This document shows positions 35,227-45,512 of a DNA stretch of 64,000 bases, one piece after another. Made by a program: the position numbers and the translations under genes. Under the pieces are notes generated by a model. That model saw only the letters and a program-made list of their open reading frames with translations, made no database searches and was not told where the DNA came from. Within the stretch, counting starts at the first letter, position 1, and each line of letters starts with the position of its first letter. Source of the stretch: Xanthomarina sp. F2636L (GTDB taxonomy: Bacteria > Bacteroidota > Bacteroidia > Flavobacteriales > Flavobacteriaceae); assembly GCF_026410195.1 (NCBI RefSeq), contig NZ_JAPMLM010000072.1:1-64000 (forward strand), given 5' to 3'.

Positions 35227-36225
35227 TTATATTTTGTGTTGTATAAATGGATAATCTTCTTGCTCGTAAACAGCATCGTACATCACATTCTTCTCTGGAT
35301 AAGGAGATTCTTCAGCAAACTTTTCACATTCGTTAACCAAATCTTTAACTCGCTTATCTATTTTCTTTATTTCTGCTTCCGAAGCATATTTATTTTCAAG
35401 AATAATATCTTTTACCTGAGTAATTGGATCTATTTTCTTATACTCTTCTACTTCGTCTTTAGTTCTATAATGCTGAGCATCACTCATCGAGTGCCCTCTA
35501 TATCTATATGTTTTTAATTCCAGGAATGTTGGTCCATCTCCTCTTCTAGCTCTTTGTATGGCTTCGTCGAAAGCTTCAGCAACTTTAACAGGATTCATTC
35601 CATCTACTGGTCCACAAGGCATTTCGTAACCCAAACCAAGTTTCCAGATATCTGTATGATTTGCTGTACGTTCTACCGAAGTTCCCATGGCATATCCATT
35701 ATTTTCACAAACAAAAACAACTGGTAATTTCCAAAGCATAGCCATATTAAAGGTTTCATGAAGCGATCCTTGTCTGGCAGCTCCATCCCCAAAACAACAT
35801 AGGGTTACACCATCAACATTGTGATATTTATCTCCAAAAGCAATTCCTGCTCCTAATGGAATTTGACCACCAACAATTCCGTGTCCTCCATAAAAACGGT
35901 GTTCTTTAGAAAAAATATGCATAGAACCACCAAGTCCTTGAGAGGTTCCTGTTGCTTTTCCATACAATTCTGCCATAACACGTTTAGGATCGACTCCCAT
36001 TCCAATTGGCTGCACGTGATTACGGTAAGCCGTTATCATTTTGTCTTTAGTTAAGTCCATGGCATGTAAAGCTCCTGCTAACACGGCTTCTTGACCATTA
36101 TATAAGTGAAGAAATCCTCTTACTTTTTGTTGAATATAAACAGCAGCTAGTTTGTCTTCAAACTTTCTCCAAAACAACATGTCTTCGTACCATTTAAGGT
36201 AAACTTCTTTGGTTATTTTTTGCAT
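35227..36225 (-). CDS. pdhA: Pyruvate dehydrogenase E1 component, alpha subunit
   Basis: 332 residues, normal length. Thiamine-diphosphate enzyme that decarboxylates pyruvate. Visible: MLFWRKFEDKLAA, GGSMHIF, GHGIVGGQIPLGAGIAFG, the ThDP/Mg motif GDGAARQGSLHE with ENNGYAMGTS, and the phosphorylation-loop-like YRYRGHSMSDAQHYRTKDEV. Pairs with an E1-beta encoded elsewhere and with E2 (pdhC, 3 bp downstream). A palindrome (36287-36304) and a possible -7 (CAAAAGTA, 36317-36324) lie upstream. Confidence 0.95.
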   Translation of the reverse strand: MQKITKEVYLKWYEDMLFWRKFEDKLAAVYIQQKVRGFLHLYNGQEAVLAGALHAMDLTKDKMITAYRNHVQPIGMGVDPKRVMAELYGKATGTSQGLGGSMHIFSKEHRFYGGHGIVGGQIPLGAGIAFGDKYHNVDGVTLCCFGDGAARQGSLHETFNMAMLWKLPVVFVCENNGYAMGTSVERTANHTDIWKLGLGYEMPCGPVDGMNPVKVAEAFDEAIQRARRGDGPTFLELKTYRYRGHSMSDAQHYRTKDEVEEYKKIDPITQVKDIILENKYASEAEIKKIDKRVKDLVNECEKFAEESPYPEKNVMYDAVYEQEDYPFIQHKI

Positions 36226-36282
36226 CTAAATAAATATTAAAAAAATAATTTTCAATATAAACCTTTATAAGGCTTAGGAATA

Positions 36283-36304
36283 AAACCTCCTTTTTAAAAA
36301 GGAG
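36283..36304 (-). terminator. Palindrome between cdd and pdhA (terminator or leader hairpin)
   Basis: CTCCTTTTT/AAAAAGGAG (36287-36304) is a perfect 18-bp palindrome. On the minus strand it is followed by GGTTTTATT, so it may end cdd transcripts. If pdhA starts at the -7 match CAAAAGTA (36317-36324, TACTTTTG on the minus strand), it would lie in the pdhA leader instead. Confidence 0.45.
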
Positions 36305-36401
36305 CTAAACAGTTAACAAAAGTAACACTTTAGTAACTAATGAAAAAACTGTAATTCGTAAAATTTTTTGTGAAGAGAATAATAAGTATAAAATAGGTTC
36401 T

Positions 36402-36884
36402 TTAAAGTACAGATTTATCGAAAACCAAAGGCAATAAGTTGGCTAAAGAATGAGACTTGACAACTTTTCCTGCTTCCCCCATAAAATAGATTTCTATGGG
36501 TGAATCTTGCTTAACTTCATATTCTGCAATTGCTTGCCTACATGCACCACATGGAGGAATTGGCGTAATAGTTTGATGTATTCTTGACCCAGCAATAATA
36601 GCCATTTTTAATATTCTAGCATCAGGGTATTGAGATCCTGCATAATAAATAGCAGTACGTTCTGCGCACAATCCAGAAGGATAAGAAGCATTTTCTTGGT
36701 TTGAACCTAAAACAATTTCATTATTATCTAATAATATGGCTGCTCCCACGCTAAAATTGGAATATGGTGAATACGAATTCCTTCTAGCTACAGCCGCTTG
36801 ATCCATTAATGCAACAATATCTGTAGGTAACTCTTCTAAGTTTTCGAAAACAGTTAAAGTAGATTCAATTTTAATTTCTTTCAT
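36402..36884 (-). CDS. cdd: Cytidine deaminase
   Basis: 160 residues, the homotetrameric class. Deaminates cytidine and deoxycytidine in pyrimidine salvage. The N-terminal AAVARRNSYSPYSNFSVGAA, the zinc and proton-transfer site SGLCAERTAIYYA (Cys and Glu) and PPCGACRQAIAEY with two zinc Cys are all present. Between the porV terminator and pdhA. Cytoplasmic. Confidence 0.95.
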   Translation of the reverse strand: MKEIKIESTLTVFENLEELPTDIVALMDQAAVARRNSYSPYSNFSVGAAILLDNNEIVLGSNQENASYPSGLCAERTAIYYAGSQYPDARILKMAIIAGSRIHQTITPIPPCGACRQAIAEYEVKQDSPIEIYFMGEAGKVVKSHSLANLLPLVFDKSVL

Positions 36885-36930
36885 ACTTTTATTGTACTTT
36901 TTAGTACATTTAAAGATAATAATACTATTT

Positions 36931-36972
36931 CAGACAAAAAAACTATCGCGATTAGCAATAGTTTTTTGTCTG
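36931..36972. terminator. Intrinsic terminator after porV
   Basis: CAGACAAAAAAACTAT (36931-36946) pairs with ATAGTTTTTTGTCTG (36958-36972) with one bulge, and the inner bases can add GC pairs. T-runs occur within the arms on both strands. It lies 14 bp from the porV stop. Confidence 0.75.
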
Positions 36973-36985
36973 TTTTTATGATATA

Positions 36986-38230
36986 TTAATATTCTGAATA
37001 AGCTTCTCTATCTATATTAAACGTTAAAGAGAAACGCAGCGTATTTTCTAAAGGACTTGGCACTTTAGATGCTGAAAACAAATACGATAAATCGATACCA
37101 ATAACATTGTATTTAAATCCGGCTCCAATGGCAAAGAACTGTCTAGCACCTTTGTCTGGGCTTTCATGAAAATATCCGGCTCTAAAAGCAAAAGAATCTT
37201 GGTAATAATATTCGGCCCCTAGTGCCCATGTCCACTCTTGCATTTCTTCACTAAAACCTCCTGGAGCATCGCTAAAGGATTGAAACATCCCTTTAACAAA
37301 ACCAACATCTGGATCTTTTCCTTCAATAATATAATTTGCGTCTTCACTTATTATAGTATCTCCATCGGCTGGATTATAAACACCATCGTCATTTACATCG
37401 TCAAAAACTAATTTTGTTCCAGTAATTGGAGGGGTTGGAACTAATAATTTAGTCACCTCAGCTGTAAGAGACACTTTATTAAAATCATCTAAAATAAAAT
37501 CGAAACCACCTCCTAAGCGCAAGGTTGTAGGCTGAAAGTTTTCTTGCCCACCTGCATCATATTTAAATTTTGGACCAATATTTTGAATAGCAAAACCCAA
37601 TCTCGTTCTTCCGTTGAAACTATTATAAGCTTGCTCTTCACTTTGGTAATATCCAGAAATATCTACCCCAAAAGTACTTGCTGCTTTGGCATCTTGGGTG
37701 TCATCAATCTTTAAATCGGAATTTAAATAACGCATACTCACTGCCATAGAAAACTGCTCACTTAATTTTAAAGCATAAGATACGTCAAAAGTAAACTCAT
37801 TTGGCTTTTTAATTAATTCTTCAGAAAACTCATCCTCTACAAATTCAATCTCTCCTAAAGAAAAATATTTAAAACTTGCTGCAAATGCAGACCTTTCATT
37901 TAATCTATTAAAATATGTTACATTTCCTAAAAAGATATCATTTACCAATTTACTCAAGTAAGGTGTGTAACTAATGGCTACACCTTGTTTTGTTTCAGAA
38001 AACGCATATTTAGACGCATTCCATTGCTGAGAAAACCCATCTACAGAGGTAGCCACCCCCATGTCTCCCATAGATGCTGCTCGAGCATCTGGAGCTATTA
38101 ATAAGAATGGAACTCCTGTGGTAATCACTCTTGAATCGTAAGAATCTGGAGTTATTATTTCAACAGGATTTTGTGCTTGTATTTGGGCAGCAAAAAACAA
38201 TGCTGACAACATTAAAAGTGATTTCTTCAT
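36986..38230 (-). CDS. porV: T9SS outer-membrane protein PorV
   Basis: 414 residues. Signal peptide (MKKSLLMLSALFFAAQIQAQ) then an outer-membrane beta-barrel of the PorV/LptO (FadL-like) family: TTGVPFLLIAPDARAASMGD, QQWNASKYAF and the C-terminal GIDLSYLFSASKVPSPLENT are hallmarks. PorV carries T9SS cargo from the translocon to the PorU sortase on the cell surface. It lies 35 bp after porU on the same strand. Confidence 0.95.
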   Translation of the reverse strand: MKKSLLMLSALFFAAQIQAQNPVEIITPDSYDSRVITTGVPFLLIAPDARAASMGDMGVATSVDGFSQQWNASKYAFSETKQGVAISYTPYLSKLVNDIFLGNVTYFNRLNERSAFAASFKYFSLGEIEFVEDEFSEELIKKPNEFTFDVSYALKLSEQFSMAVSMRYLNSDLKIDDTQDAKAASTFGVDISGYYQSEEQAYNSFNGRTRLGFAIQNIGPKFKYDAGGQENFQPTTLRLGGGFDFILDDFNKVSLTAEVTKLLVPTPPITGTKLVFDDVNDDGVYNPADGDTIISEDANYIIEGKDPDVGFVKGMFQSFSDAPGGFSEEMQEWTWALGAEYYYQDSFAFRAGYFHESPDKGARQFFAIGAGFKYNVIGIDLSYLFSASKVPSPLENTLRFSLTFNIDREAYSEY

Positions 38231-38265
38231 GAATTAATTTTATTTAACAAATATAATTATGTTTA

Positions 38266-41200
38266 TTATAGGATAACAAGTTTCTCTATTTTTTCTACGG
38301 TTTTATTTAATCCTGGGGAACGAACAGTTAATTTATAGATATAAACACCTTTCCCTATTTTGTCTCCAAAATCGTCTCTTCCATCCCAAATAATTTCTCT
38401 AGATAAAGAAGATGCTCCATTGTTACAACATTCACCACTATTTGTTTGCCCACTTAAGGTTCTAACAATTTTTCCAGTAACAGTAAATATTTGAACTAAA
38501 ACGTCTAAAGGCTCCGAACTATTGTGATTAAACCAAAATTCTGTGTAATTAACGAAGGGATTTGGATAATTTAAAACATTTTCGATGATTAACTGCTGAT
38601 TCTCGTCAAACACCACAAATTGAATTTCTGTGGTAGATGAATTATTATAAACATCCCAAGCTTTAATACTTAAGGTGTGCAAGCCAGGTTCTAAGTCTCT
38701 TAATGGATAATTTACAATCCCTCTTTGATAATCGTCCAATTCCGTTTGATAGTAATCGTTTAATACATAAGGATTTGCTTCATCTCCATCTAAAATTCCA
38801 ACAATATCGTGACCAATACCACTCGCCGTATTAATTCCATTTTCGTCTTCTAATTTCACCAATAAACTTGGAGACCTATTTGTAATACCTCCAGAGACAA
38901 AACTTTCATCGTTCATATATGCGGCTATAACAGGACCTATATTATCTTCTGGAGCATCCGCATTTAAACCCCCTATTTGTATTTGATCTACACTTGCTCC
39001 TGTATGATCCACATGAATGCCTTCTTTTTTAGCATAAAAACTAACTCTACCAAAATCGACAGGAATGCCAATATCTTTAGGCACCACAAATTCTATATCG
39101 AATTGCCCGTTTGTAACAGAAGATTGTCCTCTGAAAATAATAGGTCCAAGGGTTTCAAAATCCATAATAATTATTTGACCCCCATCTCTGGTTCTATCAT
39201 TTCCTAATGTTTGTCTTTCTATTTTCTTATCGTAAATAGTGGTTGACAGAATGCCATTATAGTCTGTCATGACATTTCCTGATAAATCCAAAACTTCTCC
39301 GGATAATTTCACTTTGCTTAAGGCTTGTAAAACATCTGTAGTTCCTGTTATTGGGGCATCGTTAACTTTTGTTAAAACAATATCTGGACCTGGAAAAGCA
39401 AGCTTCATGGCTGGATCTCCAATAAAGAACACCAATCTTCTTTGTCCTATAATCGAGATGGCAGGATCTATTTTAGTGAGTCTTAGGGCTTCCGCCATAC
39501 TAGGATATTCGTCATCAGGATAAGTGTCATTATCACTATATGAAAACAAATATTCTTCTAAAACAGTATTAAAGGTAATTCCAACATTTACAAAAATTTG
39601 TCTAGTAGTAGTAATTAGTCCTATAGCTCCTCCATCTTTATTCCAATAGGTATATTCTCCGGCTGTAGGCCTCAAAGGGTTGTCAAACTTAGTAAACTCA
39701 CAGGTAACCGTTACAAAACAAGTTAATTTACATACATTGTTTAATTCTTGCGCATCTGGTTTTCCAAAAATACGCTCATGTGCTAATCCATCTTCTCCTC
39801 CATGTCCAAAGTAATTTACCACCAAAGCTCCTGTTTCAAGAGCGTTTTTAATAGCAGTATTAACTGTGGGATATCTATTACCTCCAGCAGAAGACTCTTG
39901 TTGAAAGGCATCTGTGTGGATTTTTGTAACATTAATAAACGGTTTTTCGGCAGCTACCACATTTCCAATATGGTCTGTTGTAGCTTGTAGAGATTGTTCC
40001 CAGGTTTCATCGACATCATCTGAAATAACTACAAAATTATTTCTCCAACTCCCATAAGAAGCATCTATATAATATCTTTCAATTTTATCTACAAGTTCCG
40101 TTGCGCTCTGATAATTCTCGGCTAAAATTCTTCCAACTGCGATGTCCAATTTATCTGAAATCTCCATATTACCTTCATTAAAATCCATCATTCCATAAAA
40201 ATCATCAGAAATAAAAGAATTTGTCAGATTAAAACTGTTGTATGCATGCCATGAAGGCACTAAATTGGTATTGTTTGGAATTCTGTCCTTATAATCGAAA
40301 GAACCATCTCCAAACAAACAAACATATTTTAGTCTTTTTTCTGGCGTAGTTGCATTGTCATAAACATATTTTACAAAATTTCGGATGGCTCCAATATCTT
40401 GATTACCTGTACTAAACTCCGTGTATATATCTTTTAAAGTAACAACCTTTACATTTAAATTGTTATTTATTCTATTAATTTGAGCTAGTCTTTCAGCCTG
40501 ACCTAATAAACTTGTAGGTGTAATTATTAAGTAATCTACATCCATACTTTGTCCTAATGGATCTTGAAAAATAGTACCTTTAATATTCTGATTATAAACT
40601 GTAGAATTTGAACTTAAAATTGGCTGATAATAGTTTAAGGGTGTAACAATAGCATAAGATTTTAATGTTCCTAAAGCAGATGTAAAGCTTAAGTTTGAAC
40701 TATTATCTGTATTTACTAAATTAGTTACATTATAAATATCGGTTACATGCCAAATCTCTTCAACCTGCGAGGTATTAGAGACATTATATTGTCCTATTCC
40801 TGACATGGATGTAACTGCTTTATTTTTAAATGTGAATTGCTCTCCAGAAAAATTTAATGCTCTTGTAGCTTCAAGTGAAATATAATCTACATAGGCTAGA
40901 GCTGAAGGGTTTCCTCCATTATTATATGTTAATGTTACAGTTAAATTAGAAGAATTAACTGTAATAAAATTATTATAACTTGCTTCAGTTGCTAAATTAG
41001 AATCTGTAATCGCTGGTATGGGCAAAGTAGCTATATTGTCACTATTTACGTTAACGTTCATGGTTGTAGGTGTTTCGGAGGTTCCACCAAGAAACACTTT
41101 TAAATTTACTGGCTCAGAAACAACCAAGTCTGGAAAGGTAAAATCGAAGGTTTTAGTATCTTCCACATCAAATTTATCTCCAAACCAACGTCTTCCAACA

Positions 41201-42144
41201 CTTACTAAATTATACTCATCCACTTCATGATATTTATATTGCTGAAATGTATCTATAGATAAGTCTACTGGACCAGAAGGTTGCAAGAAGGGCTGAATAC
41301 GCTTCCCATTACCGGGACTAATATTTATATAATAATACGTTAAATCTGTATAACAATTAATATTAGAGTTACTGTCTTCATTAAATTCATGTGGGCCTTG
41401 AGCGTAAAACAAAATATAATCACTATCATGAAATACACCATCGCTTTCTCCAATAACTCTAATAGCATTTTCTTTAACATCTATTGGATAGTCTATTGAA
41501 TTGGAATAGGGAATCATATTCCCTCCATTTCCATATATTTTTAGGGTTCTTGGATCTACATTATCAATATTGATTCCCATTTGAGATAAAAAATCTTTGG
41601 TAATCTTATAGACCCCTGTTGCTTCTACCTGAAACTTATACCATTGTCCTGTACTTAAAACAGAGTTTGTAATAACTCTTTGATTTTGGTTTCTATTAGT
41701 TGGCAATCTACCATTAGAATAGCTAATAGAAAAGGAAGTCACCTTTTTAAAAGTTCCATTGGCATCTTTAATAATAGGAGACAATATAAAATAAGCAAAC
41801 ATTTGATCTCTTGCAAGAGACGTTTTAAGACTGTAGGTTAATTTTGTGGGAATTGTTTCAATATTAACATTTTTAAGTTCACTTCTTGAAATATTTGCAT
41901 ACGTAACATTTTCAACGTTTACAGAAGACGCATCAACAGCTTGGTTAATTTTCCACTGCGAAATATATTGTAGTCCTTCAGTATCACTATAATTAAAATT
42001 CGCTTCATTAAATGAAGGAACTATTACAGAATAACTTCCGGCTGACAATACCTTTTCCCCTTCCCAAACAATCTGAAATTGCTTTTGTTGGGAATAGATA
42101 ACTAATGTTGCAAAAAAGGTTAGGAATAATAATTTCTTTTTCAT
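38266..42144 (-). CDS. porU: T9SS sortase PorU
   Basis: 1292 residues. Signal peptide, beta-rich N-terminal domains, then a gingipain-like C25 peptidase domain (about 520-950) with the catalytic His in VVNYFGHGGEDGLAHER and the Cys in CFVTVTCEFTKFDNP. A C-terminal region resembles T9SS sorting domains (NYPNPFVNYTEFWF, then IVRTLSGQT and KGVYIYKLTV). It removes cargo C-terminal signals at the cell surface and attaches or releases the cargo. Transcribed away from gldJ, with porV following. Confidence 0.95.
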   Translation of the reverse strand: MKKKLLFLTFFATLVIYSQQKQFQIVWEGEKVLSAGSYSVIVPSFNEANFNYSDTEGLQYISQWKINQAVDASSVNVENVTYANISRSELKNVNIETIPTKLTYSLKTSLARDQMFAYFILSPIIKDANGTFKKVTSFSISYSNGRLPTNRNQNQRVITNSVLSTGQWYKFQVEATGVYKITKDFLSQMGINIDNVDPRTLKIYGNGGNMIPYSNSIDYPIDVKENAIRVIGESDGVFHDSDYILFYAQGPHEFNEDSNSNINCYTDLTYYYINISPGNGKRIQPFLQPSGPVDLSIDTFQQYKYHEVDEYNLVSVGRRWFGDKFDVEDTKTFDFTFPDLVVSEPVNLKVFLGGTSETPTTMNVNVNSDNIATLPIPAITDSNLATEASYNNFITVNSSNLTVTLTYNNGGNPSALAYVDYISLEATRALNFSGEQFTFKNKAVTSMSGIGQYNVSNTSQVEEIWHVTDIYNVTNLVNTDNSSNLSFTSALGTLKSYAIVTPLNYYQPILSSNSTVYNQNIKGTIFQDPLGQSMDVDYLIITPTSLLGQAERLAQINRINNNLNVKVVTLKDIYTEFSTGNQDIGAIRNFVKYVYDNATTPEKRLKYVCLFGDGSFDYKDRIPNNTNLVPSWHAYNSFNLTNSFISDDFYGMMDFNEGNMEISDKLDIAVGRILAENYQSATELVDKIERYYIDASYGSWRNNFVVISDDVDETWEQSLQATTDHIGNVVAAEKPFINVTKIHTDAFQQESSAGGNRYPTVNTAIKNALETGALVVNYFGHGGEDGLAHERIFGKPDAQELNNVCKLTCFVTVTCEFTKFDNPLRPTAGEYTYWNKDGGAIGLITTTRQIFVNVGITFNTVLEEYLFSYSDNDTYPDDEYPSMAEALRLTKIDPAISIIGQRRLVFFIGDPAMKLAFPGPDIVLTKVNDAPITGTTDVLQALSKVKLSGEVLDLSGNVMTDYNGILSTTIYDKKIERQTLGNDRTRDGGQIIIMDFETLGPIIFRGQSSVTNGQFDIEFVVPKDIGIPVDFGRVSFYAKKEGIHVDHTGASVDQIQIGGLNADAPEDNIGPVIAAYMNDESFVSGGITNRSPSLLVKLEDENGINTASGIGHDIVGILDGDEANPYVLNDYYQTELDDYQRGIVNYPLRDLEPGLHTLSIKAWDVYNNSSTTEIQFVVFDENQQLIIENVLNYPNPFVNYTEFWFNHNSSEPLDVLVQIFTVTGKIVRTLSGQTNSGECCNNGASSLSREIIWDGRDDFGDKIGKGVYIYKLTVRSPGLNKTVEKIEKLVIL

Positions 42145-42407
42145 TGATTAGATAACGTGAATAATTGCTTGTTAGTATCACAAAACAAACAATTTTAACT
42201 AAGGAATCAAAATTACAATAATAATTTATAAAAAAGCACGTTATTTAAACACAAATTAACGGTATAAAACGCGAAAATCATCGTTATACGGTTTAATAAA
42301 TAGGATGAAGTGCATAAAATTTTAATCAATTTTTTTATTTTAACTTGTATTATAACCGATATTTCTTATATTGCGTCACCAAAAATATTATAAGCTTACT
42401 TAAAAGT

Positions 42408-44099
42408 ATGGATATGAAAAAAGTAATGGCATTCAAGATCTTGTTGTTAGTAACAATTTCTTTAACTACGATTGGTTGTAAAAGATCATCGAGCTCTAAC
42501 AGCTCCAGAGCTACTGGTTGGGACATAAACTCCAGAGATGGTGGTTTCCAATATAACACCCAATTTAAAGAACAAGAAACTGCTCCAGGACTAGTGTTTG
42601 TAGAAGGTGGTACTTTTACCATGGGTCGTGTTCAAGACGACGTGATGCACGATTGGAACAATTCTCCAAACCAACAACACGTTCAATCTTTTTATATGGA
42701 CGAAACAGAGGTAACCAATAAAATGTATATGGAATACTTAGATTGGTTAAAAAGAATCTATCCTCCTTCTGAAGAAAACTATAGAGCGATTTATGATGGT
42801 GCACTTCCAGACACTCTAGTTTGGAGAAACCGTTTAGGTTATAATGAAGTAATGACAGAAAACTATTTACGTCACCCTGGATATGGAGAATATCCTGTAG
42901 TAGGTGTAAGTTGGATTCAAGCAGTTGAATTTGCAAACTGGAGAACAGATCGTGTAAACGAAATGTATTTAGAAAACGCTGGTTATATAGCTAGAGATGC
43001 TAAAATTACTAGTGTAGAAGCCGGTGAAACTTTTAACACAGACACCTATATTAATGCACCAACGCAAGTGTATGGTGGTAATGACAGTCTTACTGATCCA
43101 CAAAACTCTAGAAGAAGAGTACAAACTACTGCTTCTGGAGATACTATTGGTGTTTACGCTGGTAGAGAAACTGGTATCATTTCTCCTAGTTATAGACTTC
43201 CAACGGAAACGGAATGGGAATATGCTGCATTAGGATTAACAGAATTAAGAAACTACAACATTTATAGAGGTAGAAAGAAATACCCTTGGGATGGACAATA
43301 TACACGTTCAGGAAAACGTAAAGTTCGTGGAGACCAATTGGCTAACTTCAAACAAGGAAAAGGAGATTACGGTGGAATTGCTGGATGGTCTGATGATGGT
43401 GCAGATATTACCAACGAAGTAAAACAATATGCTCCAAACGATTTTGGTTTATATGATATGGCTGGGAACGTAGCCGAATGGGTTGCCGATGTTTACAGAC
43501 CTATAGTTGATGACGAGTTTAACGACTTTAACTACTACCGTGGAAACGTATATACTAAAAACGCTATTGGTGAAGACGGTACTGTTAAAATTGTAACTAC
43601 AGACGAAATTGTTTTCGATACCTTACCTAACGGAAAAGTAATTGCTAGAGACTTACCTGGAGAAATTGCTCAAGTTCCAGTTGACGATGATGAAACTTAT
43701 TTAAGACAAAACTTCGATAGATCTGATAACAGAAACTTTAGAGATGGAGACAAACAATCGTCTCGCCAATACAGAGAAAGTTTTGGAGACGAAGAAGGTC
43801 TTGGATCAGAAAATTCTGTAACAAGCAAAATGTATAACTCTCCAAAACACAATGTATCTTTAGATGATTCTACAGGAGCATTAATTAGAGAGTACGATAA
43901 ATCTAACAAAAGAACCTCATTAATCAACGACGAAGTTCGTGTTTACAAGGGTGGTTCTTGGAAAGACAGAGAATACTGGTTAGATCCTGCACAAAGACGT
44001 TATTTCCCACAAACTATGGCTACAGATTATATTGGCTTTAGATGTGCCATGTCTAGAGTTGGTTCTAAATCTAAAAACAAGAACAAAACTAAAAATTAA
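42408..44099 (+). CDS. gldJ: Gliding-motility lipoprotein GldJ
   Basis: 563 residues from ATG 42408 (an ATG two codons later is equally possible; a longer frame lacks a signal peptide). Lipoprotein signal with lipobox TTIGC. FGE-sulfatase (SUMF1-like) fold: PGLVFVEGGTFTMGRVQDD, VQSFYMDETEVTNKMYMEYLDW, YRLPTETEWEYAA, NDFGLYDMAGNVAEWVADVY and the C-terminal VYKGGSWKDREYWLDPAQRRY. GldJ is needed for gliding motility and T9SS function in Flavobacterium. Divergent from porU, upstream of murF. Confidence 0.95.
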   Translation: MDMKKVMAFKILLLVTISLTTIGCKRSSSSNSSRATGWDINSRDGGFQYNTQFKEQETAPGLVFVEGGTFTMGRVQDDVMHDWNNSPNQQHVQSFYMDETEVTNKMYMEYLDWLKRIYPPSEENYRAIYDGALPDTLVWRNRLGYNEVMTENYLRHPGYGEYPVVGVSWIQAVEFANWRTDRVNEMYLENAGYIARDAKITSVEAGETFNTDTYINAPTQVYGGNDSLTDPQNSRRRVQTTASGDTIGVYAGRETGIISPSYRLPTETEWEYAALGLTELRNYNIYRGRKKYPWDGQYTRSGKRKVRGDQLANFKQGKGDYGGIAGWSDDGADITNEVKQYAPNDFGLYDMAGNVAEWVADVYRPIVDDEFNDFNYYRGNVYTKNAIGEDGTVKIVTTDEIVFDTLPNGKVIARDLPGEIAQVPVDDDETYLRQNFDRSDNRNFRDGDKQSSRQYRESFGDEEGLGSENSVTSKMYNSPKHNVSLDDSTGALIREYDKSNKRTSLINDEVRVYKGGSWKDREYWLDPAQRRYFPQTMATDYIGFRCAMSRVGSKSKNKNKTKN

Positions 44100-44118
44100 G
44101 AAATTTTCATATCTTTTA

Positions 44119-44150
44119 AAAAAGTCCTAACAATTAGTTAGGACTTTTTT
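44119..44150 (+). terminator. Intrinsic terminator after gldJ
   Basis: AAAAGTCCTAAC (44120-44131) and GTTAGGACTTTT (44137-44148) form a stem with an AATTA loop, followed by more T. It separates gldJ from murF, whose start is 15 bp further on. Confidence 0.85.
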
Positions 44151-44164
44151 TATACTTTTATTTT

Positions 44165-45442
44165 ATGAACACAGAACAACTCCATACACTTTTTTTAAAG
44201 CATCCATCTGTCTCAACAGACACCCGAAAAATAGCTAAAGACGATTTGTATTTTGCGCTAAAAGGAGATAACTTTAACGGGAATGCCTTTACCAAACAAG
44301 CCATAGAAAACGGGGCTTCCTATTGTATTGTGGATGAAAAAGAATGTGCTACAAGTAACCAATGTATTTTGGTAGAAGACGTTCTACAAACACTTCAAGA
44401 CTTAGCTAGTTTTCATAGAAAATATTTAAAACTACCTATTATTGCTCTAACAGGAAGTAATGGAAAAACAACTACAAAAGAGTTAATAAACGCTGTTCTC
44501 AGTAAAAAATACAACTCTTCAGCCACCATTGGCAATCTCAACAACCACATTGGCGTTCCCTTAACTCTTTTAAAGATGACTAAGGATACTGAGATTGGCA
44601 TTGTAGAAATGGGTGCTAATCATCCAAAAGAAATAGAATTTTTGTGCAATATTGCGTTTCCAGATTATGGCTTAATAACCAATTTTGGGAAAGCACATTT
44701 AGAAGGTTTTGGAAGTATTGAAGGTGTTATTGAAGCGAAGTCTGAACTCTACCTACATTTAATAAAACACAAGAAAATCATATTTGTTAATTCCAATGAT
44801 CCTATTCAATTAGAAAAAAGTAAAGGTGCAAGGACGCTTTCATTTGGTAAAAATAAAACCGATGATTTTATAATTCATTTTAAAAGTGCCCAACCAGAAG
44901 TAACAATTACCTACAATAAAAACGAAATTAACAGTCAGCTAATAGGCGAATACAACTTCAACAATATCTCTGCTGCTGTAGCTCTTGGAACTTATTTTAA
45001 AGTTAATGACCAACAAATAAAATCTGCCATTGAGAATTATGTACCAAAAAACAACCGATCGCAAATTGTAAAAAAAGGAAATATTAAAATTATTCTTGAT
45101 GCTTATAATGCCAATCCATCAAGTATGACTGTTGCCTTAGAGAATTTCGGAAAATTAGAAACTGAAAACAAAATAGCCATTCTTGGAGACATGTTCGAAT
45201 TAGGACAAGACGCCAAAAAAGAACATCAAGCCATTGCTGAATTTGCTAATTCATTAAATATTTCAAAAGTTATTTTTATTGGTGAAAATTTTCATGAATC
45301 AATTTCTAAGACAAATGAAACCTATTCATCTTTCAATGATTTTAAAACACATTTTAATTTAAATACTTTAAAGCATGCAACACTATTAATCAAAGGTTCT
45401 CGTGGTATGGCTTTAGAGCGAATTTTAGATTTGTTAGAATAA
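44165..45442 (+). CDS. murF: UDP-N-acetylmuramoyl-tripeptide--D-alanyl-D-alanine ligase
   Basis: 425 residues. Adds D-Ala-D-Ala to the UDP-MurNAc tripeptide, the last cytoplasmic step in peptidoglycan precursor assembly. Mur-ligase signatures are STDTRKIAKDDLYFALKGDNFNGN, the ATP loop LTGSNGKTTTKELI, VEMGANHPKEIEFL, LDAYNANPSSMTVAL and ILGDMFELG. It follows gldJ, as commonly seen in this phylum, but behind its own terminator. Confidence 0.96.
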   Translation: MNTEQLHTLFLKHPSVSTDTRKIAKDDLYFALKGDNFNGNAFTKQAIENGASYCIVDEKECATSNQCILVEDVLQTLQDLASFHRKYLKLPIIALTGSNGKTTTKELINAVLSKKYNSSATIGNLNNHIGVPLTLLKMTKDTEIGIVEMGANHPKEIEFLCNIAFPDYGLITNFGKAHLEGFGSIEGVIEAKSELYLHLIKHKKIIFVNSNDPIQLEKSKGARTLSFGKNKTDDFIIHFKSAQPEVTITYNKNEINSQLIGEYNFNNISAAVALGTYFKVNDQQIKSAIENYVPKNNRSQIVKKGNIKIILDAYNANPSSMTVALENFGKLETENKIAILGDMFELGQDAKKEHQAIAEFANSLNISKVIFIGENFHESISKTNETYSSFNDFKTHFNLNTLKHATLLIKGSRGMALERILDLLE

Positions 45443-45512
45443 TCTTAAACCAAAAATATTTTTAATGATTATATTTAGCCTTTCTTAAACTAAAAAATAA
45501 ACTTTTTTAAAT

